A DNA stretch of 40,522 bases from an uncultured Desulfuromonadales bacterium (GCA_947259715.1 CAMYNR010000051.1:1-40522); one strand, 5' to 3'; positions 15,507 through 24,573 are shown, counted from the first letter of the stretch. Numbers and translations: made by a program. Notes: a model not told the origin generated them from the sequence alone.

Positions 15507-16034
15507 ATGTTCGCACAGATTGAAATCACTCAGGGTGATATCACCCAACTGCAGGTTGACGCGATTGTCAACGCGGCCAACACCAAGCTGCTCGGCGGCG
15601 GCGGGGTGGACGGCGCCATTCACCGGGCCGCTGGTCCACAATTACTCGAGGAATGCCGCCAGCTGAATGGCTGCCCAACCGGCGAAGCGAAGTTGACAAA
15701 GGGCTATCGGCTACCGGCAAAACATGTCATCCACACCGTCGGTCCGGTCTGGAACGGGGGACAGAAGGGTGAAGCCGAACTGCTTGCCAACTGCTACCGG
15801 AACAGCTTGAGCCTTGCTGATCAGGCGGGGCTACAGTCGGTCGCCTTTCCTTCCATCAGCACCGGCGTCTACGGCTATCCCATCGACCAGGCCTGCCGGA
15901 TTGCCCTGCGGGAAACCCTTAATTTTCAGCCCGACAGCAAAAATCTGCAGAAAGTCATTTTTTGCTGTTTCTCCAATGATGACCGGGAGTGCTACGAAAA
16001 GGCCCTCAATGAATTAAAGGCATCCGCTCGCTGA
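15507..16034 (+). CDS. Macro-domain ADP-ribose hydrolase (YmdB-like)
   Basis: A 175-residue stand-alone macro domain, predicted to bind ADP-ribose and remove the acetyl group from O-acetyl-ADP-ribose or ADP-ribose from proteins. The signature [20 protein letters not shown] (catalytic Asn, diphosphate loop) and [14 protein letters not shown] are intact. The track extends the frame to 15201, antisense to endonuclease V. AAGGAGG lies seven bases before ATG 15507, and the family N-terminus starts there, so the shorter form is chosen. It is divergent from endonuclease V and ends four bases before the convergent nitroreductase gene. Confidence 0.93.
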   Translation: MFAQIEITQGDITQLQVDAIVNAANTKLLGGGGVDGAIHRAAGPQLLEECRQLNGCPTGEAKLTKGYRLPAKHVIHTVGPVWNGGQKGEAELLANCYRNSLSLADQAGLQSVAFPSISTGVYGYPIDQACRIALRETLNFQPDSKNLQKVIFCCFSNDDRECYEKALNELKASAR

Positions 16035-16038
16035 GGGT

Positions 16039-16566
16039 TCAGGAGCCGGGTCGATGGCGCTGAATCTTGCCATCAGACAAAGCAGCGCGCGGACGGCCAG
16101 GCTTTTCTTCGGCCGGATAGCCCACTGCTATCACCATCGGCACTTCCAGCCCGGCGGGAAGGTTGACCAGCTCTCGAACGTACTCTGAGGCGCTCAGAGT
16201 GTCGCTATGAGCGCGCAAACGCAATTGCGCCCAGCAACTTTTCAGGCCCAGCTCTTCGGCAGCCAGCTGCAGGATAATCGCCGCAATCGAACAATCTTCA
16301 ATCCAGACATCGGAGACCTGCGGATCAGCGGCAATCACGACAGCAAGCGGTGCGCTGCTGAAAAAAGAGGTTCCGTGGGCCTTGGCGAGGGCCAGCTGAT
16401 CCAGAGTTGCCCGGTCATCGACCAGGACAAACTGCCAGGGCTGCCGATCCCGCGAGGTCGGCGCACGCAGCAGCGCCTCAGATAAGGCGCCGAGAGTCTC
16501 GGGCTCCAGGACCCGCGAGGTAAACTTACGGATGCTTCTGCGCTGACGGAGTAGATCGAGCATCAT
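16039..16566 (-). CDS. Nitroreductase-family flavoprotein
   Basis: A 175-residue FMN-dependent NAD(P)H oxidoreductase-like protein. Family features are RRSIRKF at the start (FMN phosphate contact), APTSRDRQPWQFVLV and, near the end, a conserved VIAVGYPAEEKP. A central segment (EDCSIAAIILQLAAEELGLKS) matches the helix lining the flavin. These proteins act as homodimers on quinones, nitro compounds or flavins; no substrate can be assigned. GGAGAG lies before the first of two tandem ATGs. The gene is convergent with the macro-domain gene. Confidence 0.9.
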   Translation of the reverse strand: MMLDLLRQRRSIRKFTSRVLEPETLGALSEALLRAPTSRDRQPWQFVLVDDRATLDQLALAKAHGTSFFSSAPLAVVIAADPQVSDVWIEDCSIAAIILQLAAEELGLKSCWAQLRLRAHSDTLSASEYVRELVNLPAGLEVPMVIAVGYPAEEKPGRPRAALSDGKIQRHRPGS

Positions 16567-16768
16567 CCAACTCTCCTTTCAAAGGTGGCTGTTGGCGTTC
16601 AGAACGCCCCCTCCATGGTTCACTCACTTGCGGTTCCGCTGCGCCGGTCAGGTTTTCGAATTTGCTGCTGCGAAACTCTTTCTGAAGCAGATTAAACGAC
16701 AAGGTCAACAGATTATGATTAAAAAAGGGATCGCAATCCTGCAGCAGCGGGGCAGGACGTTAGAATCA

Positions 16769-16963
16769 TTACCCAGGGGGATCGCGCATGCCTGAGAAAA
16801 ACATCGGATTGCGGAAGTCGATCGTCTGCCGTTCGAGAACAAGAACCAGGATACCGATATCGATATGTTCCAAGAGCTGGCCCCCAGGTTGTGACGGCTG
16901 AACCGGGAGGGCATGTCTCTGCGTCTTAGCGGAGCGTGGAGGAAAACCTTTTTCCGCCCGCAT
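16769..16963 (-). pseudogene. Possible remnant of a PAS-domain protein
   Basis: The 445-base stretch 16567-17011 has no confident gene. One minus-strand frame (64 codons) reads GGQLLEHIDIGILVLVLERQ followed by TIDFRNPMF, which resembles the first strands of a PAS sensor domain, then stops after a proline-rich tail. A CGGGG sequence precedes its ATG. It may be a leftover of a PAS/GGDEF or kinase gene, or a chance frame. A weak hairpin TGGAcagtTCCA followed by CTTTTTTT at about 16974-16994 could be the ybaK terminator. Upstream of the nitroreductase (16567-16700) I see only its ribosome-binding site. Confidence 0.3.
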
Positions 16964-17011
16964 TTTCCCCGCAAAAAAAGTGGAACTGTCCAGACAGGAT
17001 AAAGAGCCAAC

Positions 17012-17491
17012 CTACAAAACAGCTGCGCTCGGTTCAGAGACCTCAACCAAACGCCCGCCTGTCATTTCCTGCAACTGAAGATAGCTGACCGGAACGGAGC
17101 AAAATTCATTACCGGCGGCAGCGTAGACCCGAGGGAAACGCTGTAGGGAGACATCCAGCAGCACCGGCAACCGATCCGGCAGCAGAAAGGGACAGACTCC
17201 GCCCGGCGAATAACCGGTCAATTTTTCGACCTGCTCGGCCTGCGGCAGCTTGACCTTGCCGGAGAGCCCGGCTGCCTGCTTCAAACGCGAACTTTTCACC
17301 TTCATATCGCCGCAGGTGACAACGGCAACCGCCTGGTCACCAATCAGAAACAGCAGGGTTTTGGCAATCTCTGCGACCCTGCAGCCGACTGCAGCGGCCG
17401 CAGCTTGGGCTGTCGGCGTTGGCTGCTGATATTCCCAAACCTCAATGTTGTGTGCGGCCAGGTAGCTTTTAACCTCGGCGAGTGCTGTCAT
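17012..17491 (-). CDS. YbaK/EbsC-family aminoacyl-tRNA deacylase
   Basis: A 159-residue protein of the YbaK/ProX editing fold, which hydrolyses mischarged tRNA such as Cys-tRNA(Pro). Typical features are AEIAKTLLFLIGDQAVAVVT with the conserved lysine, SRLKQAAG and the glycine-rich TGYSPGGVCPF. The track start at 17674 lies within the upstream TPR gene in another frame. ATG 17491 follows the TPR stop codon by one base (TGAaATG) and gives a normal family N-terminus (MTALAEVKSYLAAHNIEV). The tight spacing implies translational coupling with the TPR gene. Confidence 0.9.
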   Translation of the reverse strand: MTALAEVKSYLAAHNIEVWEYQQPTPTAQAAAAAVGCRVAEIAKTLLFLIGDQAVAVVTCGDMKVKSSRLKQAAGLSGKVKLPQAEQVEKLTGYSPGGVCPFLLPDRLPVLLDVSLQRFPRVYAAAGNEFCSVPVSYLQLQEMTGGRLVEVSEPSAAVL

Positions 17492-17492
17492 T

Positions 17493-18749
17493 TCAACCAC
17501 CCTGTTCCGCCAACAACTGCTTCGCCTCCTGTTGCAGCTCGGCATCCAGGCGCGGGTCGACGACCACCTTGCGCAGCAGCTGCAACCCCTCTTTTTTCCA
17601 ACGCCGGGCCAGATAGGTCTGGGCGACGCGCAATTGCCAGCGGGGATTGTCCGGTTCCTGGCGGCAGGCGGCATTGAAGGTGTCGAGAACCTTGCCGAGT
17701 TCCCGCTGCTGGCGCAGCAGAAATTCCGCCAACGGCAGGCTTATGCCACCGCCACAGCCACCGGCCGGCAACCTCCGCAGGACCCTTTCAGCCTCAGCCA
17801 AGTCCCCCGTCTGTTCAAGCAAACTGGCTGCCAACGGTAAGAAGGCCGGATCGACGACGCCGAGGCCCAGCGCCTTTCGGGCGTGCTTAAGAGCCGCATC
17901 GGGCTGTTCCTGGCGCAAACAAAGCAGGCAAAGCTGAGCATGGCAGAACTCGGGTTCCTGCCCTTTTTTCAACATCCCCTGCAGCAGGCTCTCGGCGGTA
18001 GCGGTATCCCCCTCAGCCAGCAACACCGGCACCAGCGCCTCGCTGGCCAATAAAAACTCCGGCTTGACTCGCAAGGCCGTTTCCAGGGCCTGGCGTGCCG
18101 CTTTCAGTTCCCCCGTCCGGGCCAGGGCGGCGCCCAATTCAAACCAATAGAGCTCATCCTGCTCGCTTGCAGCGACTTGCTGCCAAAGGGGCATGGCGGC
18201 AGCATCATCACCACTGTGAGCGAGCAAAAAAGCCTGTTGAAATAAAGCAGACTTCTGCCGATAACGGGCTGCCAGTTCGACCGGGTAGGAGGTTAGGATC
18301 AAATCGAGCTGACTGTCGGCATCAGGTAATTCCAGGCGCTCGGCAGCACTGCTCCCGGCAGCGGTTGGTCCGCAGCCACCACAGGCAGCAGCACCAGCCC
18401 CGTCCGGGGCAAGAACCTCCGGATCAGCCGCCTGTTGTGCAGCATGCTCAATTTTCTCCCGCAGCTCGGCGCTGGCGACCTGCTCAAGAGCTAACTGAAG
18501 ATGCTCTTCGGCCTGGCGATTATCGCCGCTACGCCGCATGGCCAGTGCCTCCTCCAGGTTCAGACGGGCCAGCCCGTCACCGGCAGCCTGCAGCAGGTCG
18601 GTCACTTGCTGAATTTCCGCTGCGGGCAGGTCCAGCTGCAGGAGTTGCTCAGCCTGCAACCGTGCGTCGGCATAGCGTTTCTGCTCCACCAGTTGCTGGA
18701 GCTGGGCGAGGCTGAGGCCGCCGCCGAAAAGTTTCTTCAGCCAGCTCAT
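17493..18749 (-). CDS. Tetratricopeptide-repeat protein
   Basis: A 418-residue helical repeat protein, rich in Ala, Leu and Gln. TPR-like units can be followed along the chain, for example WFELGAALARTGELKAARQA, DAALKHARKALGLGVVDPAF and WQLRVAQTYLARRW. A CGGCG segment (AAACGGCGPTAAG) and another glycine/cysteine cluster (PAGGCGGG) are unusual and interrupt the repeats. There is no signal peptide (start MSWLKKLFGGGLSLAQLQQL), so it is cytoplasmic or membrane-associated through its short basic N-terminus. Function is unknown; such proteins act as scaffolds. It is preceded by AGGAAT and coupled to the YbaK gene downstream. Confidence 0.75.
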   Translation of the reverse strand: MSWLKKLFGGGLSLAQLQQLVEQKRYADARLQAEQLLQLDLPAAEIQQVTDLLQAAGDGLARLNLEEALAMRRSGDNRQAEEHLQLALEQVASAELREKIEHAAQQAADPEVLAPDGAGAAACGGCGPTAAGSSAAERLELPDADSQLDLILTSYPVELAARYRQKSALFQQAFLLAHSGDDAAAMPLWQQVAASEQDELYWFELGAALARTGELKAARQALETALRVKPEFLLASEALVPVLLAEGDTATAESLLQGMLKKGQEPEFCHAQLCLLCLRQEQPDAALKHARKALGLGVVDPAFLPLAASLLEQTGDLAEAERVLRRLPAGGCGGGISLPLAEFLLRQQRELGKVLDTFNAACRQEPDNPRWQLRVAQTYLARRWKKEGLQLLRKVVVDPRLDAELQQEAKQLLAEQGG

Positions 18750-18782
18750 TGAGATTCCTCTTGCGGTCGCGGTAAGAAGTTA

Positions 18783-19874
18783 TCAGAACAGGGCATCTAT
18801 CGCCTCAAAGTCGATTTCGGAGGCCGCCAGTTGCTGCACCAGGGCGATCTTCTGCTGATCGTCGGCCCCGATCTTGGCCACATCCTCCATGATCCGGGTG
18901 TAAACCTCAGCTGAGGTTTGGGTCGAACGCAGATAGGGGATCTGCGCGTCGTCCAACACCCGTTGGACGATATCGGCCAAAGGTGCAACGCCGCTGATCA
19001 GCAACCCGGCGATTTTGGTTTTGAATTCAGGCAGGTGGTAGAGGGTCGCCAGCATGACCAGAACCTCGTCGCGGCTGCTGGTCACGACCACCAGGGTCGA
19101 ATCGAGCAGCAGATCGACCACCCGCTGGGTTGAGGCCGCGCCCAACTGGACATGATGAACGATGCGGCTGGCCTGCTGCGGATCGGCACTTAACTTGATT
19201 TTGAGCAGCTCCGAAAGGTAGCGGAGCGTCGGGTTGGCGAGAATCGGTGAGTAATTGAAGCCGCCAATAATCTTGATTCCGCTCTCTTTGAACGCCAGAT
19301 TCAAATAGTGCAGGCTGACTTCCCGCTTGCTGCGCACCAGCTTGTTCGGCATGATCAGCCGCACCTCGGCCCCCGCTTCACGAAACAGCGCCAGGTTCAG
19401 GTGAATCGCGTCGATGGCGCTACCAACTCCGCCTTCGGCAACCATCAGGACAGGCGCCGCCAGGCGCTTGGCCATGGCGGCATTATTCAAACCGACCACA
19501 GACCCGACCCCGCTATGCCCGGCGCCTTCGATGATCAGAAAATCGCATTTTTTTTCCAGCTCTGCCACCGCCTGGCAAACCCGTTCCTGTAGTTCGGCGG
19601 GGTCGACCTGCCCTTCCAGGACTTTGCGGGTCGTCTGAGAATGGACCACCACCGGTGACATCTGGTCCAGATCTTCATCCATTCCATACACCTGGGCCAT
19701 CAATGCAGCATCGACGTCAATATCACGCCCTTTATAGCGGGTCAATTTCGGCCCGAACGGCTTGATGAAGCCAACCCGCTGGTATTTTTGCCGAGCCAGG
19801 TGCAGCAGCGACAGGCTGGTGGTGGTTTTTCCGCAGTTTTGCCCGGTTGCTGCAATAAATATCTTCTTGCACAT
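18783..19874 (-). CDS. BioD-like P-loop ATPase with DRTGG domain
   Basis: A 363-residue protein. The N-terminal ~210 residues are a dethiobiotin-synthetase-like P-loop domain: FIAATGQNCGKTTTSLSLL (Walker A), a deviant switch region and IIEGAGHSGVGSVVGLNNA. The C-terminal part (about 215-330) has the DRTGG fold (HHVQLGAASTQRVVDLL; LLISGVAPLADIVQRVLDD). This architecture is found as stand-alone proteins and at the N-terminus of long phosphotransacetylases, where it is thought to be regulatory. ATG 19874 is chosen because AGGAG lies 8 bases upstream and the family starts at MCKKIFIAATGQN; the track start 19943 adds 23 untypical residues. It is downstream of the HDOD gene. Confidence 0.8.
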   Translation of the reverse strand: MCKKIFIAATGQNCGKTTTSLSLLHLARQKYQRVGFIKPFGPKLTRYKGRDIDVDAALMAQVYGMDEDLDQMSPVVVHSQTTRKVLEGQVDPAELQERVCQAVAELEKKCDFLIIEGAGHSGVGSVVGLNNAAMAKRLAAPVLMVAEGGVGSAIDAIHLNLALFREAGAEVRLIMPNKLVRSKREVSLHYLNLAFKESGIKIIGGFNYSPILANPTLRYLSELLKIKLSADPQQASRIVHHVQLGAASTQRVVDLLLDSTLVVVTSSRDEVLVMLATLYHLPEFKTKIAGLLISGVAPLADIVQRVLDDAQIPYLRSTQTSAEVYTRIMEDVAKIGADDQQKIALVQQLAASEIDFEAIDALF

Positions 19875-20010
19875 GAGCCAGCTCCTGACAATGGTGAAAC
19901 AAGGAAGAGATAAACCGCTGGGCGGCAGTGGCGAAGTTACCATGGCTGCCCGTGACCGGCAAGGGAATAGGCCGCGAGATCAGTCTGCCAGCGCTGGGAA
20001 GATCCTGGAA

Positions 20011-20868
20011 TCAGGAAAGAAACAGCTTCCGTTCCTTGAGAAATTCAGGCTGAAATTTCTCCAGCAGTTCATCGACCAGAAACATATTGACCTCCAGCGC
20101 CAGGGCGCCCTTATTTTTGGTCAAGTCGAGCTCCTCAATTGGGTCGGTGAGGCCGATTCCGTATTTGCGACAGAAATCACTGGCAAGTGAAACGATTGCA
20201 CAGAGGGTAAAAACTTCGTCATTCTCCCCCCGCAGACGTTCAAATTCGTGGTGATAAAGGGTTACTTCAACAATGGTCTTCGGATAATTCCAGTGATCGA
20301 GCAGAGCCGCCCCGACCCATTCGTGAGAATAGGCGAACAGCGCGCTTTCAACATCGCGCAACTTCCCTTTGCCTTCCTCAACGATGCGCATAACCTTTTT
20401 GTAAAGAGCCTTGTCCCGGTTGAGCATCACCACCTTACCGATATGGTGCTGCAGCCCCGCCAGGTAAGCTTCGCTGGTGTCAAGGTCGGTCAACCGTCCA
20501 GCAAGCATACGGCTGGCCACAGCGCAGCCGACCGAATTCTCCCACATGCGCCTTTCCAGCACGCCATAGGTTTTATGCGCCGTGCGCAAGCTGTATTCCA
20601 TGGCCAGATTTTTCAGCACATTTTCACCGAGGACAATGATCGCCCGTTCAACGGTTTTGACTTGTCGCTGCTGCTGGTAAAAAGCTGAATTGGCCATGCG
20701 CAGCAGGCGTCCGGAAATGATGGGGTCGAGGGAGACAGCGCTGGCCAGCTCCTTGATCTGCAGGTCGGGTTTACGCAGCAGTTCCAGTAATTTTGTCGCC
20801 ACCAGCGGCGATGGAGGCAGTTCCCCCATCGTCTCGATAATCGTTTCAAAATCCCTGAAGGTTTTCAT
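20011..20868 (-). CDS. HDOD-domain signalling protein
   Basis: A 285-residue protein with an HDOD domain, a non-catalytic relative of HD phosphohydrolases used in bacterial signalling and motility control. Conserved pieces are LPPSPLVATKLLELLRKPDL, LASAVSLDPIISGRLLRMAN, VERAIIVLGENVLKNLAM and, towards the end, HEWVGAALLDHWNYP. The catalytic HD pair is not maintained as HD (HHIGK), as expected for HDOD. The track start at 20979 overlaps the threonine aldolase gene. ATG 20868 (MKTFRDFETIIETMGELPPS) is the likely start, 35 bases after the ltaE stop, so the two are probably co-transcribed. Confidence 0.85.
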   Translation of the reverse strand: MKTFRDFETIIETMGELPPSPLVATKLLELLRKPDLQIKELASAVSLDPIISGRLLRMANSAFYQQQRQVKTVERAIIVLGENVLKNLAMEYSLRTAHKTYGVLERRMWENSVGCAVASRMLAGRLTDLDTSEAYLAGLQHHIGKVVMLNRDKALYKKVMRIVEEGKGKLRDVESALFAYSHEWVGAALLDHWNYPKTIVEVTLYHHEFERLRGENDEVFTLCAIVSLASDFCRKYGIGLTDPIEELDLTKNKGALALEVNMFLVDELLEKFQPEFLKERKLFLS

Positions 20869-20903
20869 CTTCCAGTCCGCTGGGAGGCTAAGGAAATACT
20901 GAG

Positions 20904-21941
20904 CTAAATGGCAGCCGCGATGGCTCGCAACTCCCGCCCAAAACTCAGAATATCTTCCTCGCGGCTCTGCCAGGAGCACATGAAGCGGGCATGGCCGGAA
21001 CCGATAAAGGTATAAAAATGCCAGTCTGCAGCGTGTAGAGCGGCAATCAATGCTTCAGGCATCTTCACGAACACCCCGTTGGCCTGGACCGGATGCACCA
21101 GCTTGACTGCCGGCACAGTCTGCAGCTGAGCGGCCAGCAGCTGGGCGCAACGGTTGGCGTGCGCGGCATTACGCAGCAGAACGTCCTGCTGCAGCATGCC
21201 GACCCAGGGCGCGGTCAGATAACGCATCTTCGAGGCCAGCTGCCCCGCCTGCTTGCAACGATAATCAAATTCCTCGGCCAGGGCCTGATCGAAAAAGACC
21301 ACCGCCTCGCCGACCGCCATGCCGTTTTTGGTGCCGCCAAAGGTCAGCACATCGACCCCGGCCTGCCAGGTCAGCTCTTTGCCGCTGACCTCAAGTGCAG
21401 CCAGGGCGTTGGCGAAGCGCGCACCGTCCATATGCAGCTTCAACTGATGTTGGCGAGCGAGCTCACCGACCGCCTGCACTTCGGCAACAGAATAGACCGT
21501 TCCCAGTTCAGTCGCCTGAGTGATACTCAAGACCTTCGGTTTGGGGTAATGAATATCGCTGCGTCGCTCGATGGTATGGGTTACGGCATCAAGATCGACC
21601 TTGCCATGCTCACCACCAACCAGCAGGATCTTGGTGCCGTTGGAGAAAAACTCGCTGGCGCCGCATTCATCGGTCTCCACATGCGCTGTCTCATGACAGA
21701 CAATACTGTGATAAGAACGGCAAAGCGCTGCCAGGGCAAGAGAATTGGCGGCGGTTCCGTTAAACACGAAAAACACCTGGCAGTCGGTCTCGAAAAACTC
21801 GCGCAACGCATCGCAGGCTTTTCCGGTCCAGTGGTCATCACCATAGGAGTTGACATAGCCGGCATTGGCTTCGCCCATCGCCTGCCAGGCTTCCGGGCAG
21901 ATGCCACTGTAGTTATCGCTGGCGAACATGTTTTTATCCAT
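20904..21941 (-). CDS. ltaE: Low-specificity L-threonine aldolase
   Basis: A 345-residue PLP enzyme that splits L-threonine (and allo-threonine) into glycine and acetaldehyde. Typical features: FASDNYSGICPE at the start, NSYGDDHWTGKACD, FNGTAANSLAL, and the PLP lysine in VLTFGGTKNGMAVGEA. The ORF track adds 30 residues from an upstream start at 22031 that lies in the terminator of the preceding gene. ATG 21941 is preceded by GAGAGGTG and by a good promoter. The gene likely leads an ltaE-HDOD-(BioD-like) transcription unit. Confidence 0.93.
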   Translation of the reverse strand: MDKNMFASDNYSGICPEAWQAMGEANAGYVNSYGDDHWTGKACDALREFFETDCQVFFVFNGTAANSLALAALCRSYHSIVCHETAHVETDECGASEFFSNGTKILLVGGEHGKVDLDAVTHTIERRSDIHYPKPKVLSITQATELGTVYSVAEVQAVGELARQHQLKLHMDGARFANALAALEVSGKELTWQAGVDVLTFGGTKNGMAVGEAVVFFDQALAEEFDYRCKQAGQLASKMRYLTAPWVGMLQQDVLLRNAAHANRCAQLLAAQLQTVPAVKLVHPVQANGVFVKMPEALIAALHAADWHFYTFIGSGHARFMCSWQSREEDILSFGRELRAIAAAI

Positions 21942-21967
21942 CGACACCTCTCCCATTGGGGAAACAA

Positions 21968-21996
21968 AATATAGCAGCACAATAAGGCGCTGCCAA
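21968..21996 (-). promoter_or_regulatory. Sigma-70 promoter of ltaE
   Basis: TTGGCA and TATATT are separated by exactly 17 bases on the minus strand, placing the transcript start about 20 bases before the ltaE ATG. Confidence 0.65.
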
Positions 21997-22007
21997 GTCG
22001 CGAACCG

Positions 22008-22040
22008 AAAAGGAGCGGACGCAATAGCCACGTCCGCTCC
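22008..22040 (-). terminator. Rho-independent terminator after the CoA-binding gene
   Basis: GGAGCGGACG and CGTCCGCTCC form a perfect 10-bp stem, followed on the minus strand by TTTTCGG. It closes the unit that runs from the nuo operon into the GST and CoA-binding genes. Confidence 0.8.
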
Positions 22041-22072
22041 TGAGGATCTTGAAGCCTGGTTAAGTCAGAACT

Positions 22073-22477
22073 TCAGTGTCCGGCAAAACCGAGTTCAACC
22101 AGCACGCAGGTACCATCGGCGATGACGTTGAGGCCCTGTTCCCGACAATAGCTCACTGCGGCCTCACTTTCCGCGCCGGGCTGCATCCAGATATTCCTGA
22201 TCCCTTTCTCAGCGGCCTGTTGGACGACTTTTTCCGTCACCTGTGGTGGGGTAATAACGGAAATACTGGTCACCTCCGCCGGCAGTTCCGCCACCGAGGA
22301 GACACAGCTCAGCCCTTCGACTTCGGTCTGAGCCGGATGCACTGGAATCACCGCCCGCTGATGCTGCTGATAGCAGCGCAGCACCTTGTTGCCAAACTTG
22401 TTGCGATCGTTTGAAGCGCCGACCACCCCAATCACTGGTGAACTTAAAAACTGCTGTAGCTGTTGCTGACTTGCCAT
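22073..22477 (-). CDS. CoA-binding domain protein (YccU-like)
   Basis: A 134-residue single Rossmann-type CoA-binding domain protein. The nucleotide-binding start is VIGVVGASNDRNKFGNKVLR, followed by a VIPVHP strand and, further on, NIWMQPGAESEAAVSYC. The function of these stand-alone proteins is not settled; they bind CoA or acyl-CoA and resemble the N-terminal domain of ADP-forming acyl-CoA synthetases. GGAGG lies just upstream of the ATG. It follows the GST gene by 10 bases and precedes a strong terminator. Confidence 0.88.
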   Translation of the reverse strand: MASQQQLQQFLSSPVIGVVGASNDRNKFGNKVLRCYQQHQRAVIPVHPAQTEVEGLSCVSSVAELPAEVTSISVITPPQVTEKVVQQAAEKGIRNIWMQPGAESEAAVSYCREQGLNVIADGTCVLVELGFAGH

Positions 22478-22487
22478 CCTTGCCTCC

Positions 22488-23111
22488 CTAGTCGCCGCCC
22501 GCCTCCCGCTGCTTAGCGCGCTCGTAAGCTGGGCGGGAGCTGATCCGCTGCTCGTAATCGTCCAAAAGTTGACTGCTGTGGGGAACTTTGAAGGCCCGCG
22601 CCCAGATCAGGGTATGCGCTGCCAGCAGGTCGGCCAGAGTAAAGCGCTCGGCGACCAGATAATCCTGCCCCGCCAATCCTTGCGCCAGCAACCCTGCCGC
22701 CCGTTGGAATTCCCAGGCCGCCACAGGTAAAATCTCCTCGCGCCGCTTCTCTTTCGGGAACACAAATTTATGCTTGGCCATGGTCCAGAGCGGCTGCTCC
22801 AACTCCGTCAGCACAAAGTAACACCACTGGTCATAGTGACCCCGCTCAGCAGTTCCTGGCTTCGGCACCAGCTCGCGCTGCGGATACTTATCGCCCAGAT
22901 AGGTGCAAATCGCCGCCGATTCAGATAAAACCAGCCCATCGTCGACCAGCACCGGAATCTTGCCGCTGGAATTTAGAGCCAGGAACTCGGGCTGCTGTCC
23001 TTCGCCTTTTAACAGATCGACCAAATGGTAGCGATATTCCAGCGCCAGCTCTTCCAGTGCCCAGACCACCCGGGTGGCGCGACTGCGTGGCATTCCATAC
23101 ACCTTTAACAT
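22488..23111 (-). CDS. Glutathione S-transferase family protein
   Basis: A 207-residue two-domain GST. The thioredoxin-like N-terminal domain has KVYGMPRSRATRVVWALEEL (catalytic-type Ser/Arg region), LNSSGKIPVLVDDG with the cis-proline, and LSESAAICTYL which binds the gamma-glutamyl group. The helical C-terminal domain has GQDYLVAERFTLADLLAAHT. GSTs conjugate glutathione to electrophiles or act in specific catabolic steps; the substrate is unknown. ATG 23111 with AAGGGG upstream is preferred over TTG at 23129. It lies 46 bases downstream of nuoN and may be transcribed with it. Confidence 0.88.
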   Translation of the reverse strand: MLKVYGMPRSRATRVVWALEELALEYRYHLVDLLKGEGQQPEFLALNSSGKIPVLVDDGLVLSESAAICTYLGDKYPQRELVPKPGTAERGHYDQWCYFVLTELEQPLWTMAKHKFVFPKEKRREEILPVAAWEFQRAAGLLAQGLAGQDYLVAERFTLADLLAAHTLIWARAFKVPHSSQLLDDYEQRISSRPAYERAKQREAGGD

Positions 23112-23157
23112 AGGGAGCCCCTTTCGCAAAAGTGCTGCCGATGTTCGTCTTGAGCAC

Positions 23158-24573
23158 CTAAGGCAGCACTAGGATGATTAACTCCAGCAGCGGCCCGGGA
23201 TAAACCCCAAGCAGCAGAATCGCCGCAAAGCAACTGGCCAACAGGACAAACTCCTCGCGGCAGCCTTCGCGCAACTGGTAGGCGGCACGATCCTGCATAA
23301 ACAGCACGATAATTGGCCGCATATAGTAATAGAGGGAAACCAGCGAGGTGAAAATCCCGATGATCGCCAACTCGGCATAGTCGCTGCGCAGCGCCGCATG
23401 AAAAATGCCAAACTTACCGAAGAATCCGGCCAATGGCGGAATCCCCGCCAGGGAAAAAAGAAAAGCGGCCAGCGCCGATGAGCGCCGCGGGTGCAGATAG
23501 CCAAGCCCGCGGATATCCGCGTAGTCCTGAATTTCTTCGTTCTCCAGCGCCCAGGAGGTCACCACGCCAAAGGCGCCGAAAGTCGCAAAGCTGTAGACGA
23601 TCAGGTAGAAGAGCAGTGCCTGCCCACCGATCTCTCCGCCGACCAGCAGAGCAATCATCATGTAGCCCATGTGCGCCACCGAGGAATAGGCCAGCATGCG
23701 CTTCAGATTGGTCTGCGGCAAAGCAGCGAAGGTGCCGACCAGCATGGTGATGATCGCCAACAGCCAGATGATCGATTTGACCTCCGCGCCGGCGCTGCCA
23801 AGGCCCGCCAGCAAGGGCAGGAATGCGGTAACCACGGCTCCCTTCGCCGCCGTTGCCAACACTGCGCTGATCGGCGCCGGAGCGCCTTGATAAACATCCG
23901 GAGTCCACAGGTGAAAGGGGACCAGGGAGATTTTAAAACCAACCGCCACCAGCAGCAGCGCCCAGCCGGCCAGACCGAGGGGCCGCAGGCTGCCTTCGAC
24001 TTGCAGGCCGGCCAAAGCCTCCTGCAGATGAAAGCTGCCGGAGGCGGTATAGATCAAGGCGATGCCAAAAGCGAGGAATCCGGTTGCCACAGCGCCCAGG
24101 ACCAGGTATTTAAGCCCGGCTTCGGCGCCACGATTATCGGTCCGGTTGAAGGCGATCAGGATGTAGAGCACCAGGGTAAAAGCTTCCAGGCCGAGGAACA
24201 AACCGACCAGCGAGGTGGCCGCCGAAAGCAGACTCATGCCGGTCCCGGCAAACAGCAGCAGTGAAGCATACTCGCCGCCGCCGAATTTATGCAGCTCGGC
24301 GTAGCGGCAGGAGATCATCAGCGTCAGGGCGATAATCAAAGCCCAGAAGATCGTACAGAAGCGTGCGTAAAGCGAGGTCCCGTACATCCCGGCAACCTCC
24401 GCCAGCGGCGGCTCCATCAAGCCAGCGGTCAAGGCCGCCGTCAGCGCCACCCCCATGCCGGTCAGCAGCCAGAGGCGGCGATTCGGCAGCCAGGCACCGC
24501 ACATCAAAATTGCGGTCCCCCCCAAAGCGAGAATCAATTGCGGCAACAGGGAGAGCAGTTCAGCAAGACTCAT
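23158..24573 (-). CDS. nuoN: NADH-quinone oxidoreductase subunit N
   Basis: NuoN is one of the three antiporter-like proton-pumping subunits of complex I in the inner membrane. The 471-residue protein is almost entirely membrane helices. Family motifs include KISLVPFHLWTPDVYQGAP, TAAKGAVVTAFLPLL with the key lysine, MLAYSSVAHMGYMMIAL and LFSLAGIPPLAGFFGKFGIF. The track start (24684) is too early; ATG 24573 overlaps the nuoM stop by four bases (ATGA). It is the last nuo gene. Confidence 0.95.
   Translation of the reverse strand: MSLAELLSLLPQLILALGGTAILMCGAWLPNRRLWLLTGMGVALTAALTAGLMEPPLAEVAGMYGTSLYARFCTIFWALIIALTLMISCRYAELHKFGGGEYASLLLFAGTGMSLLSAATSLVGLFLGLEAFTLVLYILIAFNRTDNRGAEAGLKYLVLGAVATGFLAFGIALIYTASGSFHLQEALAGLQVEGSLRPLGLAGWALLLVAVGFKISLVPFHLWTPDVYQGAPAPISAVLATAAKGAVVTAFLPLLAGLGSAGAEVKSIIWLLAIITMLVGTFAALPQTNLKRMLAYSSVAHMGYMMIALLVGGEIGGQALLFYLIVYSFATFGAFGVVTSWALENEEIQDYADIRGLGYLHPRRSSALAAFLFSLAGIPPLAGFFGKFGIFHAALRSDYAELAIIGIFTSLVSLYYYMRPIIVLFMQDRAAYQLREGCREEFVLLASCFAAILLLGVYPGPLLELIILVLP

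Noticed and set aside
16705-17046. 113-residue minus-strand ORF
   Set aside because: It has basic/Cys-rich composition typical of a chance frame; the neighbouring frame with PAS-like residues was preferred as a tentative remnant.
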